From Lacunisphaera sp. (GTDB lineage Bacteria > Verrucomicrobiota > Verrucomicrobiia > Opitutales > Opitutaceae): a stretch of DNA of 64,000 bases. A program made the position numbers and the translations under genes. Every line of letters starts with the position of its first letter. The first letter of the stretch is position 1. Positions 28,100 through 35,754 of the stretch are shown here, one piece after another. The notes beneath the pieces are model-generated. The model saw nothing but the letters and a program-made list of their open reading frames with translations, ran no database searches and was not told the DNA's origin. The stretch lies in contig JAQSCO010000015.1 in the NCBI GenBank assembly GCA_029945445.1, forward strand, positions 144,066 through 208,065. The letters are read 5' to 3'.

Positions 28100-28966
28100 T
28101 CAGAGCTTCTTCAGCGCCTCGCTGGCCTGCGCGAATTTCGGGTCGACCTTCAGGGCGGCTTCGTAGGCGGCGCGGGCGCCGGGCTTGTCGCCTTTCTTCT
28201 CGAGCAGGTTGCCGATGCGCCAGTGGGCGGCGGCGTGGCCGGGCTCGCCCTCGGGCGGAGTCAACTCCACGCAGCGGCGCAGGGACGCGAGGCCCCGGTC
28301 CAGAGACTGGCCGGTGTTGGCCGCGAGCCGGCCGACCTGGTAGAGCGAGGTGTAGTCGTCGGGCGAGGATTTCAGCGCCGCGTCAAACTCGGCGAAGGCC
28401 TGGTCGTATTTTTTGTCCGCGGCGTAAACTTGGGCGCAGAGCTGGCGCCCGCGCAGCAGGTTGATCTGCTTTACCGCCAGCGCTTGTTCGAGCGCCTTCT
28501 CGTTGCTGCCGCCGGCGAAACCCGGTGCCTGCAGGTAGAAGCTCATCAGGCTCTGGCGTGCGTCGAGGTTTTTGCCGTCGAGTTCCACCGCTTTTTCATA
28601 CTCGGTCCTGCACTTCTTCGCCAAACCCATTTGGGAAAAGAGGGAGGCCTTCTGGGCGGTCCGGCCGTAGGCGTCGCCGAGCCGGTGGTGGTAACGGCTG
28701 TCATTGGGCGTGAGCTGGACCGACTTCTCCAGGTAAGCGACGGCCTTCTCGGCGTCGTCGCGCTGCAGGGCCAGTCGGCCGAGGTAGAACTGGACGTCGC
28801 CGTCGGCGGGATGCGCCGTGGCCAGCATCTCGAAAGCCTGCTGCGCCTCGAGCGGCTTGTGCTGGGTGTAGAACTCGACCGCGGCGCGGTAGTCGGCGGA
28901 ATCGAGGGCCGCGAACGCGAGCGGCGCGAGGCCGGCGAAGGCGGCGAGGGTGCGGAAATATTTCAT
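28100..28966 (-). CDS. Secreted tetratricopeptide-repeat protein
   Basis: The 288-residue protein has a signal peptide (MKYFRTLAAFAGLAPLAFA) followed by about six TPR-like helical pairs, for example FYLGRLALQRDDAEKAVAYL and AHWRIGNLLEKKGDKPGARA. Such proteins act as periplasmic scaffolds. It begins 34 bp after ADOP copy 3 on the same strand and may be cotranscribed with it. The ATG at 28966 is chosen for the signal peptide. Confidence 0.83.
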   Translation of the reverse strand: MKYFRTLAAFAGLAPLAFAALDSADYRAAVEFYTQHKPLEAQQAFEMLATAHPADGDVQFYLGRLALQRDDAEKAVAYLEKSVQLTPNDSRYHHRLGDAYGRTAQKASLFSQMGLAKKCRTEYEKAVELDGKNLDARQSLMSFYLQAPGFAGGSNEKALEQALAVKQINLLRGRQLCAQVYAADKKYDQAFAEFDAALKSSPDDYTSLYQVGRLAANTGQSLDRGLASLRRCVELTPPEGEPGHAAAHWRIGNLLEKKGDKPGARAAYEAALKVDPKFAQASEALKKL

Positions 28967-29000
28967 GCGGTTGGGAAACTGGGTCGGGCTAAAAGTTCCG

Positions 29001-31427
29001 TCAATCCGTCCGGAGCGCGACCAGCGGGTCGATGCGCGAGGCGCGGAGCGAAGGCAGCAGGCAGGCGAGGGCGGCGACAATCGCGAAGAACCCGGCGACG
29101 GCGCCGAAGACGGCGGGGTCGAAGGGCTTTACCTCGTAGAGCGCCTGCGACAGGAGCTTGCTCGCGGCGAGAGCGCCGCCCAGGCCCAGGAGCAGCCCGA
29201 GGCCGACCAGGAGCGCGCCGGAGCGCAGCATCAGGTTGAGGATGTTACCGGTACTGGCCCCGAGAGCCATGCGCACGCCGATCTCGCCGGTGCGTTGCGT
29301 GACCGAATAGGCCATCACGGAGTAGACGCCAACGGCGGCGAGCAGCGCGGCGATGCCGGCGAAACAGATCAGCAGGGCCATCGTCACGCGCTGGACGCCG
29401 AGCGATTGCGTGAGGAGCTCGTCCATCGTCTGCGGCGTGGCCAATGCGACGGTCGGATCCAGCTCGACCAGAATGCGGCGCAACACCGGGATGAGGGCGG
29501 CCGCCTGCAGGCCGGGTTTGGCTTGGGCCACCACGGCCATGAAAGCTCCGCCGCGCTGGTCACGGGGATAGTAGATCTCATCCGGCGCTGGCACGGCGAG
29601 CCCGGCGGACTTTACGTCGCGCACGACGCCGACAATCCGGACCGGAGTGTCACCCTTGGGACCGGTGAGGAAATACTGGTCGAGCGGTGAGACAGAAGGG
29701 AAAAGCCGTTTGGCGAACGACTCGTTGACAATGGCCACCGGTTCGCCGGCAAAGAGGTCATGGTCCGTGAAGAAGCGGCCGGCGGCGAGACTGATGCCGA
29801 GCGTGGCGAAATATCCAGGGGTCGCGATGCGGATGTTGGCGAGCGGGCGTTCCTGCACCGGCAGCACCGGGCGGCCCTTCACTCCATAAGGGGAGAAAAA
29901 GCCCGCTCCAGTGAGGGGCAGGCCGGTGATGGCGGCGCCGTGGGCAAATTCCGGGGTGACATCGAGGCGCTCCTGCAGATGGCGGTAGAAGTCGCGCATC
30001 AATTCCGGCTTATTGTACTTGGAACTGGGCAGATTGATGATGCCGTAGGCCCGGCCCTCGGTGGCAAAGCCCGGCTCGGTCTTCAGCAGCCGGTAGAAGC
30101 TCAGCACGAACAGTCCGGCGCAGATGAGCAGCGTGAGCGACAGGGCGACCTGCACGACAACCAGGAGCTGGCGGAAGGCCTTGGCGGCCGTGCCGCCACC
30201 AGCGCCGCGCGAGGAGTCCTTGAGCACCATCTGGACATTGGTGCGGGAGGCTTGCCAGGCGGGATACAGTCCGATGAGCAGCCCGGCGAGGAGGGCGATC
30301 GCGAGGGAGAACAGCAGCACGCCCGGATCGAGCGCGATCTCGTCGGCGCGGGGGATCTGGGGGCCGGCGAGCACCTGAATGCCGCGCAGACTCCACCAGG
30401 CGAGCAGGACGCCGAGTCCGCAGGCGGCCAGACTGAACACCGTGCTCTCGACGATGAACTGGCGGATGATCTCGCCCGGCCGGGCGCCGAGCGCCAGCCG
30501 CACGGCGATTTCCTTCTGCCGGGCACTGACGCGGGCGAGGAAGAGATTGGCGATGTTGGCGCAGGCGATGAGCAGCACGGCGGCGACGGCGCCGGCAAGG
30601 GTCCAAAACGTGCGTCCGAGGTTGCCGAGCACCTGCTGGGTGATGGTGCGGATTTCGTTGTCGTTGGTGCTGTCGATGTGCGCGGGATTGGCGGCCTTGA
30701 ATTGCGCGGCCATTTCCTTGATGCGCAGGTTGGCTTGCGCGAGCGTGACGCCGGGGGCCAGCCGGGCGTAGGCCTGATGGACAATGGCGAACTGCCGCTG
30801 TTGCGGGTTGATGAAAGGCAACTCGAGCGGGCGGGGCACGATGATATCGGTGCCATTGAAGGGCGCGGGCATGGTGGCAGTTATCACGCCCACGACCTCG
30901 CGGGCCACGCCATCGATCTGGAGCACGCGGCCGAGTATCCCGGGGTCACTGTTAAAACGGTGCCGCCAAAGCCGTTCGCTGATCATCACGACGGGCGGAC
31001 CGCCTTCCTTGTCCTCCTCGGCGGTGAACTGCCGGCCCCGGATGGGCTGCAGGCCAAGAATGGGCAGGAAGTTGGCTGAGGCGTGCAAGCCGCCGACCTG
31101 CTCGGGCTCGCCCGTCCCCTCCGTCAGCGTGAAGCCGTTGCCGGCGGACATGCTGATATCGGCAAATACGTCGGGGCGCGTCCGGTAAGCCTCGAACTTG
31201 GCCCAGGAAAGCGCGGGGGCCTGGAGCGAGCGCTCGTTGTTGATCGCCCAGATGCTGACGAGCGTATCGGGCTTGGGGTAGGGCAGCGGCCGCAGCACGA
31301 CGGCCTGAAGCACGCTGAAGAGCGAGGTGCACGAACCGATCGCAATCGCCATGGTGAGCACGGCGACCGCGGTAAATCCGGGGCTTTTGAGGAGGGCGCG
31401 GAAAGCGAAACGCAGATCGGGCAACAT
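29001..31427 (-). CDS. ADOP-type MacB/FtsX ABC permease (copy 3)
   Basis: The 808-residue protein starts MLPDLRFAFRALLKSPGFTA and ends RASRIDPLVALRTD. It has two MacB core domains and two FtsX blocks with SARQKEIAVRLALGARPGEI (near residues 300-320) and TQRTGEIGVRMALGASTGNI (near 700-720). It has no ATPase in its own unit and would depend on the ATPases at 24531 or 44421. It lies 28 bp after copy 4, in the unit led by the 46-residue protein at 34194. Confidence 0.9.
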   Translation of the reverse strand: MLPDLRFAFRALLKSPGFTAVAVLTMAIAIGSCTSLFSVLQAVVLRPLPYPKPDTLVSIWAINNERSLQAPALSWAKFEAYRTRPDVFADISMSAGNGFTLTEGTGEPEQVGGLHASANFLPILGLQPIRGRQFTAEEDKEGGPPVVMISERLWRHRFNSDPGILGRVLQIDGVAREVVGVITATMPAPFNGTDIIVPRPLELPFINPQQRQFAIVHQAYARLAPGVTLAQANLRIKEMAAQFKAANPAHIDSTNDNEIRTITQQVLGNLGRTFWTLAGAVAAVLLIACANIANLFLARVSARQKEIAVRLALGARPGEIIRQFIVESTVFSLAACGLGVLLAWWSLRGIQVLAGPQIPRADEIALDPGVLLFSLAIALLAGLLIGLYPAWQASRTNVQMVLKDSSRGAGGGTAAKAFRQLLVVVQVALSLTLLICAGLFVLSFYRLLKTEPGFATEGRAYGIINLPSSKYNKPELMRDFYRHLQERLDVTPEFAHGAAITGLPLTGAGFFSPYGVKGRPVLPVQERPLANIRIATPGYFATLGISLAAGRFFTDHDLFAGEPVAIVNESFAKRLFPSVSPLDQYFLTGPKGDTPVRIVGVVRDVKSAGLAVPAPDEIYYPRDQRGGAFMAVVAQAKPGLQAAALIPVLRRILVELDPTVALATPQTMDELLTQSLGVQRVTMALLICFAGIAALLAAVGVYSVMAYSVTQRTGEIGVRMALGASTGNILNLMLRSGALLVGLGLLLGLGGALAASKLLSQALYEVKPFDPAVFGAVAGFFAIVAALACLLPSLRASRIDPLVALRTD

Positions 31428-31455
31428 CGGGTGCAGTAGTTGAGTGCGGCCGAGC

Positions 31456-33966
31456 TTACTCCGCCCGCAGCGCGATCATGGGGTCGACGCGGGTGGCGCG
31501 GCGGGCCGGGACGAGCGTGGCGACGAAGGCGACGGCGCTGAGCAGGCCGAAGACGGTGAGGTAGGTGGCGGGATCGGTCGGACTGACCTTGAAGAGGAAG
31601 TTGCTGATGCCCTGCTGGCCGAGGATCGCCGCGACGAGCGCGAGCCCGAGGCCGGCGGCGAGGCCGGAGCCCAGCTGCCACGCGCTCTGGCCGAAGACCA
31701 TCTTCAGGATGCGGCCATGGTCGGCCCCGAGGGCCATGCGGATGCCGAATTCATGGGTGCGCTGGTTGACGGAGAAGCTCATCACGCCGTAGAGGCCGAC
31801 CGCGGCAAGCAGCATGGCCACGGCGCCGAAGGCGGAGAACATGACGGCGACAATGCGGTTCTGCGCGAGGATTTCGCTGAGGAGCACCCGGGGCACGCCG
31901 GCGAAGTAGAGCGGGAGGTTGGGGTCGATCTTCTGGATGACGCGGCGGAGGGGGGCGGCGGCGTTTTCGCCGGCCTGCTGGCCGCGCAGGCGCACGATGA
32001 TGGTCGCGAACTGCGAGGCGATGGGCCCCGCCGCGGCCGGGCCGAAGGAGTTCACATACATCGGCGCATAGAAGCCGGTGTTGTCGGACTGGCTGTTGAA
32101 GGGGCCGGCCATGCGGACCTCGGAGACCACGCCGATGATGGTGCGCCACGGGCCGAACCGCTCGTTGTTGGCGACGGTGCGGAAACGGCGGCCGAGGGCG
32201 GACGCGGGGCCGAAGTATTTCTTCGCGAAGCCGGCGTTGACGATCGCGACGGGCAGTTTCTGGTCGGACTCCTCGGAGGTGAAATCGCGGCCTTCCAGGA
32301 GCTTCATGCCCAGCGTCGCGAAAAACCCGTCGGTCACGCTTTCAAACTCCGCCTGCGGCCGATCCTCGGGCTTGGCGTAGGCCTTGCCCTCGATCTCGAT
32401 CGGGCCGTTGCCGGAGAAAGTCATCCGGAAACGGGTGGTGAACGCCGCCGCCTCGAACTCCGGGCTCGCGCGCAGCTCGCGGAGCACGCGTTCGTAGAAG
32501 AGGCGCTTGGCCTCGGCTGTCGGGTAATCGGCCTCGAAGAGACCCATGCGGGCGGAGTAGACCGCGCCGGTGTCGTAGCCGTAGTCGATATTCTGCTGGC
32601 GGAGGATGGACTTCACCTGCAGGAGCGAGCCGACGAGAAGGATGGCGGTGATGACGATCTGGAAGATGACGAGGCCGCGGGTGAGGATGGTGGTGAAGCG
32701 GCCGGTGTTGCCACGGCCGGATTCCTTCAGGACTTCGCTGGCGTTGGCCCGCGAGGCGAGCCACGCCGGGATTAGGCCGGAGACGAGCGCGGCCGTGACG
32801 GTGGCGCCGACGGTGAAGAGGAGCACGCGCCCGTCGATCTCGAACGTAATCCAATAGGGCAGCGGGAAAGGCAGGGCCTTGGTGGTGGTGAACAGGAGGT
32901 CCACCGCCCAATAGGCGAGCGCGATGCCGATGGTGGCGCCGAGCGTGGCGACGAGCAGGCTCTCGGTGAGCATCTGGCGGACGAGGCGGCCGCGCGTGGC
33001 GCCGAGCGAGGAGCGGATGGCGAGTTCCTTGGCCCGAAGGGTGGCCCGGGCGAACTGCATGTTCATGACGTTGACGCAGGCGATGAGGAGCACGCCAACG
33101 CAGAAGCCAAGCATGGTGAACATGAGGCCGCGGAGCTGCGGGCCGGTGAAACTCTGGATGAGCGGCTGCACCTGGCCGGCGTTGACGTCCTTGTTGGTGT
33201 CAGGATAAGCGGCAGCAAGATTCTTGGCGATGGTGGTGAGTTCCAGCTGCGCCTGGTCAACGGTGGAGGCGGGCTTGAGGCGGGCGAGGATCGCGACGTT
33301 GTTGGCGAGGGGATCGTTGCGGGGCTTGACCGGGAACTCGTTGAAAAGCGGCACCCAGAGCTGCTCGCTGATGGGAAACTGGAAATTCCTCGGCATGACG
33401 CCGATGACGGTGGCGGACCGGCCGTTGACGCGCACAGTCTGGCCGATGACGGCGGGATTGGAACTGAAGTCGCGCTCCCAGACCTGGTGGCCGATGATGA
33501 CGACCTTGGGCGCACCGGGCTGGTTGTCTTCCGGCAGGAAGTCACGGCCGAGCACGGGGGCGACGCCGACGATGGAGAAGAATCTGTCGGTGACGTAGGC
33601 GCCGGTGAGACGCTGCGGCGTGCCGTTGATCGTGAGGTTGATCGTGGACTGGTTGAGGTAGGCGGCGGTGGCGGTGTAGGACTGCGCCTGCTGGGAGAGG
33701 TCCTCGTAGTCCAGGCCCGTGACCCGGCCGTTGAAGTTGTTGTTGCCGTTGCCGGTCTTCGGGTCGATGAGCTGGAGGCTGACGAGCTGCTCGCTGTGCG
33801 GGAAGGAAAAGCCGCGGAGGACGACGCCGTTGACGACCGCGAACTGCGCGGTCACGGCGCAAATGCCGAGGGCGAGCACGAAGACCGCGAGGGCGCAGAA
33901 GGATTTTTCCTTGATGAGCACGCGGAGGCCGATGCGCAGGTCCTGGAGGAAGGTGGCAATGATCAT
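31456..33966 (-). CDS. ADOP-type MacB/FtsX ABC permease (copy 4)
   Basis: The 836-residue protein starts MIIATFLQDLRIGLRVLIKE with a helix (ALAVFVLALGICAVTAQFAV). It carries two periplasmic core domains and two FtsX blocks, including TLRAKELAIRSSLGATRGRL, and ends RRATRVDPMIALRAE. It follows the 46-residue membrane protein gene by 87 bp and precedes copy 3 by 28 bp. No adaptor or ATPase lies in this unit. Confidence 0.9.
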   Translation of the reverse strand: MIIATFLQDLRIGLRVLIKEKSFCALAVFVLALGICAVTAQFAVVNGVVLRGFSFPHSEQLVSLQLIDPKTGNGNNNFNGRVTGLDYEDLSQQAQSYTATAAYLNQSTINLTINGTPQRLTGAYVTDRFFSIVGVAPVLGRDFLPEDNQPGAPKVVIIGHQVWERDFSSNPAVIGQTVRVNGRSATVIGVMPRNFQFPISEQLWVPLFNEFPVKPRNDPLANNVAILARLKPASTVDQAQLELTTIAKNLAAAYPDTNKDVNAGQVQPLIQSFTGPQLRGLMFTMLGFCVGVLLIACVNVMNMQFARATLRAKELAIRSSLGATRGRLVRQMLTESLLVATLGATIGIALAYWAVDLLFTTTKALPFPLPYWITFEIDGRVLLFTVGATVTAALVSGLIPAWLASRANASEVLKESGRGNTGRFTTILTRGLVIFQIVITAILLVGSLLQVKSILRQQNIDYGYDTGAVYSARMGLFEADYPTAEAKRLFYERVLRELRASPEFEAAAFTTRFRMTFSGNGPIEIEGKAYAKPEDRPQAEFESVTDGFFATLGMKLLEGRDFTSEESDQKLPVAIVNAGFAKKYFGPASALGRRFRTVANNERFGPWRTIIGVVSEVRMAGPFNSQSDNTGFYAPMYVNSFGPAAAGPIASQFATIIVRLRGQQAGENAAAPLRRVIQKIDPNLPLYFAGVPRVLLSEILAQNRIVAVMFSAFGAVAMLLAAVGLYGVMSFSVNQRTHEFGIRMALGADHGRILKMVFGQSAWQLGSGLAAGLGLALVAAILGQQGISNFLFKVSPTDPATYLTVFGLLSAVAFVATLVPARRATRVDPMIALRAE

Positions 33967-34053
33967 GGGGAGGGAGGTTGGGGGTGGCGGCGCAGTCTCG
34001 CGCGGAGGTCGGAGTCTGTCAGGGTGGGTTCGGAAATGGGTGGGTGGCCGCGG

Positions 34054-34194
34054 TCAGAGGCGCAGCGCGATGCACAGAAAACAGAACACGGCGACCGCGA
34101 GCGTGAACAAGCCGCTGCCGCTGAGGCTGGCCCGGGGCACGCCATTGGGTTGCCGCGTGAGGGAAATCAGCCAGTTGTATTCAGTGCCGAGCAT
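34054..34194 (-). CDS. Small single-span membrane protein (46 residues) heading a sigma-54 unit
   Basis: The ATG at 34194 opens a 46-codon frame beginning MLGTEYNWLISLTRQPNGVP and ending in one strong hydrophobic helix (GLFTLAVAVFCFLCIALRL). The predicted sigma-54 transcription start near 34203 lies only about 9 nt upstream, so this is the first frame ribosomes would meet. It precedes ADOP copy 4. No homologue is recognised. It could be a pump accessory peptide, a leader peptide, or non-coding. The helix and the position are the support. Confidence 0.5.
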   Translation of the reverse strand: MLGTEYNWLISLTRQPNGVPRASLSGSGLFTLAVAVFCFLCIALRL

Positions 34195-34212
34195 CGTGGA
34201 ATGTGTTCGTAT

Positions 34213-34228
34213 TGCACGCGTGATGCCA
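34213..34228 (-). promoter_or_regulatory. Sigma-54 promoter of the small protein-ADOP-ADOP unit
   Basis: The minus strand reads TGGCATCACGCGTGCA. GG and GC keep the ten-base gap. The -12 element is GTGCA instead of TTGCA, so it may be weaker than the tolC site. Confidence 0.8.
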
Positions 34229-34324
34229 AGGGAGCAGACTGTTGCTATTCGTTGGGGTTAAGAATCTAGGAAATATCTGCGCCGAGTCTCATCGACGAAA
34301 ACTTCTGAAAATGAAATTCGGCCG

Positions 34325-34338
34325 TCCCAATTGCGGGA
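34325..34338. promoter_or_regulatory. Upstream activator palindrome TCCC-N6-GGGA, ADOP 4/3 unit
   Basis: TCCCAATTGCGGGA, within CCGTCCC...GGGATGG, is centred 117 bp upstream of the -12 GC. It lies 11 bp past the stop of the DUF4097-like gene. Confidence 0.75.
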
Positions 34339-34349
34339 TGGTTTCCGGC

Positions 34350-35108
34350 TCAGCGTTCGCGGATGGCGATGCTGCCATTCACGGTGTCGAGCACGATGCG
34401 CGGGCCGGAGCCGCCGCCGATGTTGCCGGCAAGCGAATGGCGGCCGGCCTTGCCGAGTTTGATCGCCTGGTCGACGGTGACGCGACCGTTGACGGAGTCG
34501 GCCTGGAGCTCGGCGCTCGCGCCCTTCGGGAGCGTGAGCTCGGCGCGGCCGTTGACCGAGTCGAGCTTCACGTCGTGCACGCGGTCGAGCGACGCGAACT
34601 CCGCGCTCAGGCGGCCGTTGACGGAATCGAGGCGGGCGTCGGCCATGAGGCCGCGCGCGGTGATGGTGCCATTGACGGTGTCGAGGTTCACGGCGCCCTG
34701 CACGCCGATGACGGTGATGTCGGAGTTGACGGAATCGATCTTCTGCAGCCGGGCGCCGGCGGGGACCATCAGGCGGTAGCGCACGGAGGCGTTGACGTTG
34801 CTGTGGAACCAGCCGCCTTTCTCATACTTGGTGTGGATGCTCAGCTTGGCCGGGGCGGAATCGATCTCGAGCGTCACCTTGTGCAGATCCTCGTCGGTCT
34901 TGGCGCGTTTCTCGGCCTCGAGTGAAACCTCGGCCTTGTCCCACGCAGTGATGGTGATGTCGCCATTGACGTTGTCCAGATGGACGGTGCCGTCCGCGGC
35001 GAGCGGGAAGGTCTTGTTGACGGTCTCGGTGACACTCGCGCGCGCCACGGGGGCGGCGAGCACGAGGATCGTGAAGAGGAGGGGGGCGCGGAGTGTTTTG
35101 GGAGTCAT
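34350..35108 (-). CDS. Secreted DUF4097-like beta-repeat protein
   Basis: The 252-residue protein has a signal peptide ending near ARAS and about seven repeats of a D(S/T)VNG-type unit roughly 20-30 residues apart (LDNVNGDITI, IDSVNSDITV, LDTVNGTITA, LDSVNGRLSA, LDSVNGRAEL, ADSVNGRVTV, LDTVNGSIAI). This is the DUF4097/adhesin-like beta-solenoid pattern. It is probably periplasmic or surface-exposed. The ATG at 35108 is chosen for the signal peptide. It is last in a minus-strand run after ADOP copy 5 and a 161-residue secreted protein. Confidence 0.82.
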   Translation of the reverse strand: MTPKTLRAPLLFTILVLAAPVARASVTETVNKTFPLAADGTVHLDNVNGDITITAWDKAEVSLEAEKRAKTDEDLHKVTLEIDSAPAKLSIHTKYEKGGWFHSNVNASVRYRLMVPAGARLQKIDSVNSDITVIGVQGAVNLDTVNGTITARGLMADARLDSVNGRLSAEFASLDRVHDVKLDSVNGRAELTLPKGASAELQADSVNGRVTVDQAIKLGKAGRHSLAGNIGGGSGPRIVLDTVNGSIAIRER

Positions 35109-35177
35109 AGGGGATATAAACCGAAGCGTGAGAGAAAAGTTACTTGGCAATGCAGGCCCGTATATTGCCGCGGGCTG

Positions 35178-35663
35178 CTATTTATGCGCGAGTTCGTCGG
35201 CTATTTTCCTAAAGTCAGCGGGAGGGCCGCCGACTTTTGTCTCATGCTGTTCCTTGTCCTTGACCCGGTAGTTCAAGTTCGCCGCGTCCAGTGCCAGCAG
35301 CTGGCGGTGTGCGACCGACAGGTCGACCTGTGCTTGGTCGGAATTTGAGGCAAAGCGCTCGGAGGTGACGCGCAGCGTTCCATCCACAATGGTCCAGCTT
35401 TGCTTGATCCAGACCCACATGGCCTGCTTGAAGATCACCTTGACCCGTAGAATCTGGCTGGCGCTGCCATCCTCGCGGTAAGTGGCATAGGCCGTGACGG
35501 AGGCAATGCCGGCGCTCTTCTCGGAGAGCCAGGTGCCGACAATGGCCTGCCGGAGAACGGCGTCTTGCGGCAGCTGGGTCGTGGGTTCCCCGGCGGCGGG
35601 CGCAGCAAGGACCGCGACGGGCAAAAACAGGGCCAGAAGAAAGAAGAGGGACGCTTTACTCAT
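35178..35663 (-). CDS. Secreted hypothetical protein with a lipocalin-like pattern
   Basis: The 161-residue protein has a clear signal peptide (MSKASLFFLLALFLPVAVLA). The mature part has IVGTWLSE, TYREDGSAS and QSWTIVDGTLRV, a strand pattern like small lipocalin-type or DUF-class beta-barrels (GTW...DG...W...D). I do not recognise a named family. It lies between ADOP copy 5 and the DUF4097-like gene, same strand. Confidence 0.7.
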   Translation of the reverse strand: MSKASLFFLLALFLPVAVLAAPAAGEPTTQLPQDAVLRQAIVGTWLSEKSAGIASVTAYATYREDGSASQILRVKVIFKQAMWVWIKQSWTIVDGTLRVTSERFASNSDQAQVDLSVAHRQLLALDAANLNYRVKDKEQHETKVGGPPADFRKIADELAHK

Positions 35664-35754
35664 CGGGCGGATGCGTGATGCGGGAGACTGGCAAAGGTTT
35701 ACTCGGAGTGCCCGCCTTCACCCGGCAGAGCCACGGCGAGGAAGCAGGATAGAA

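Noticed and set aside
33963-34145. A 60-codon minus-strand frame next to ADOP copy 4
   Set aside because: Its translation is Ser/Arg/Pro-rich without a helix. It overlaps, in another frame, the 46-residue frame that begins right after the sigma-54 start.
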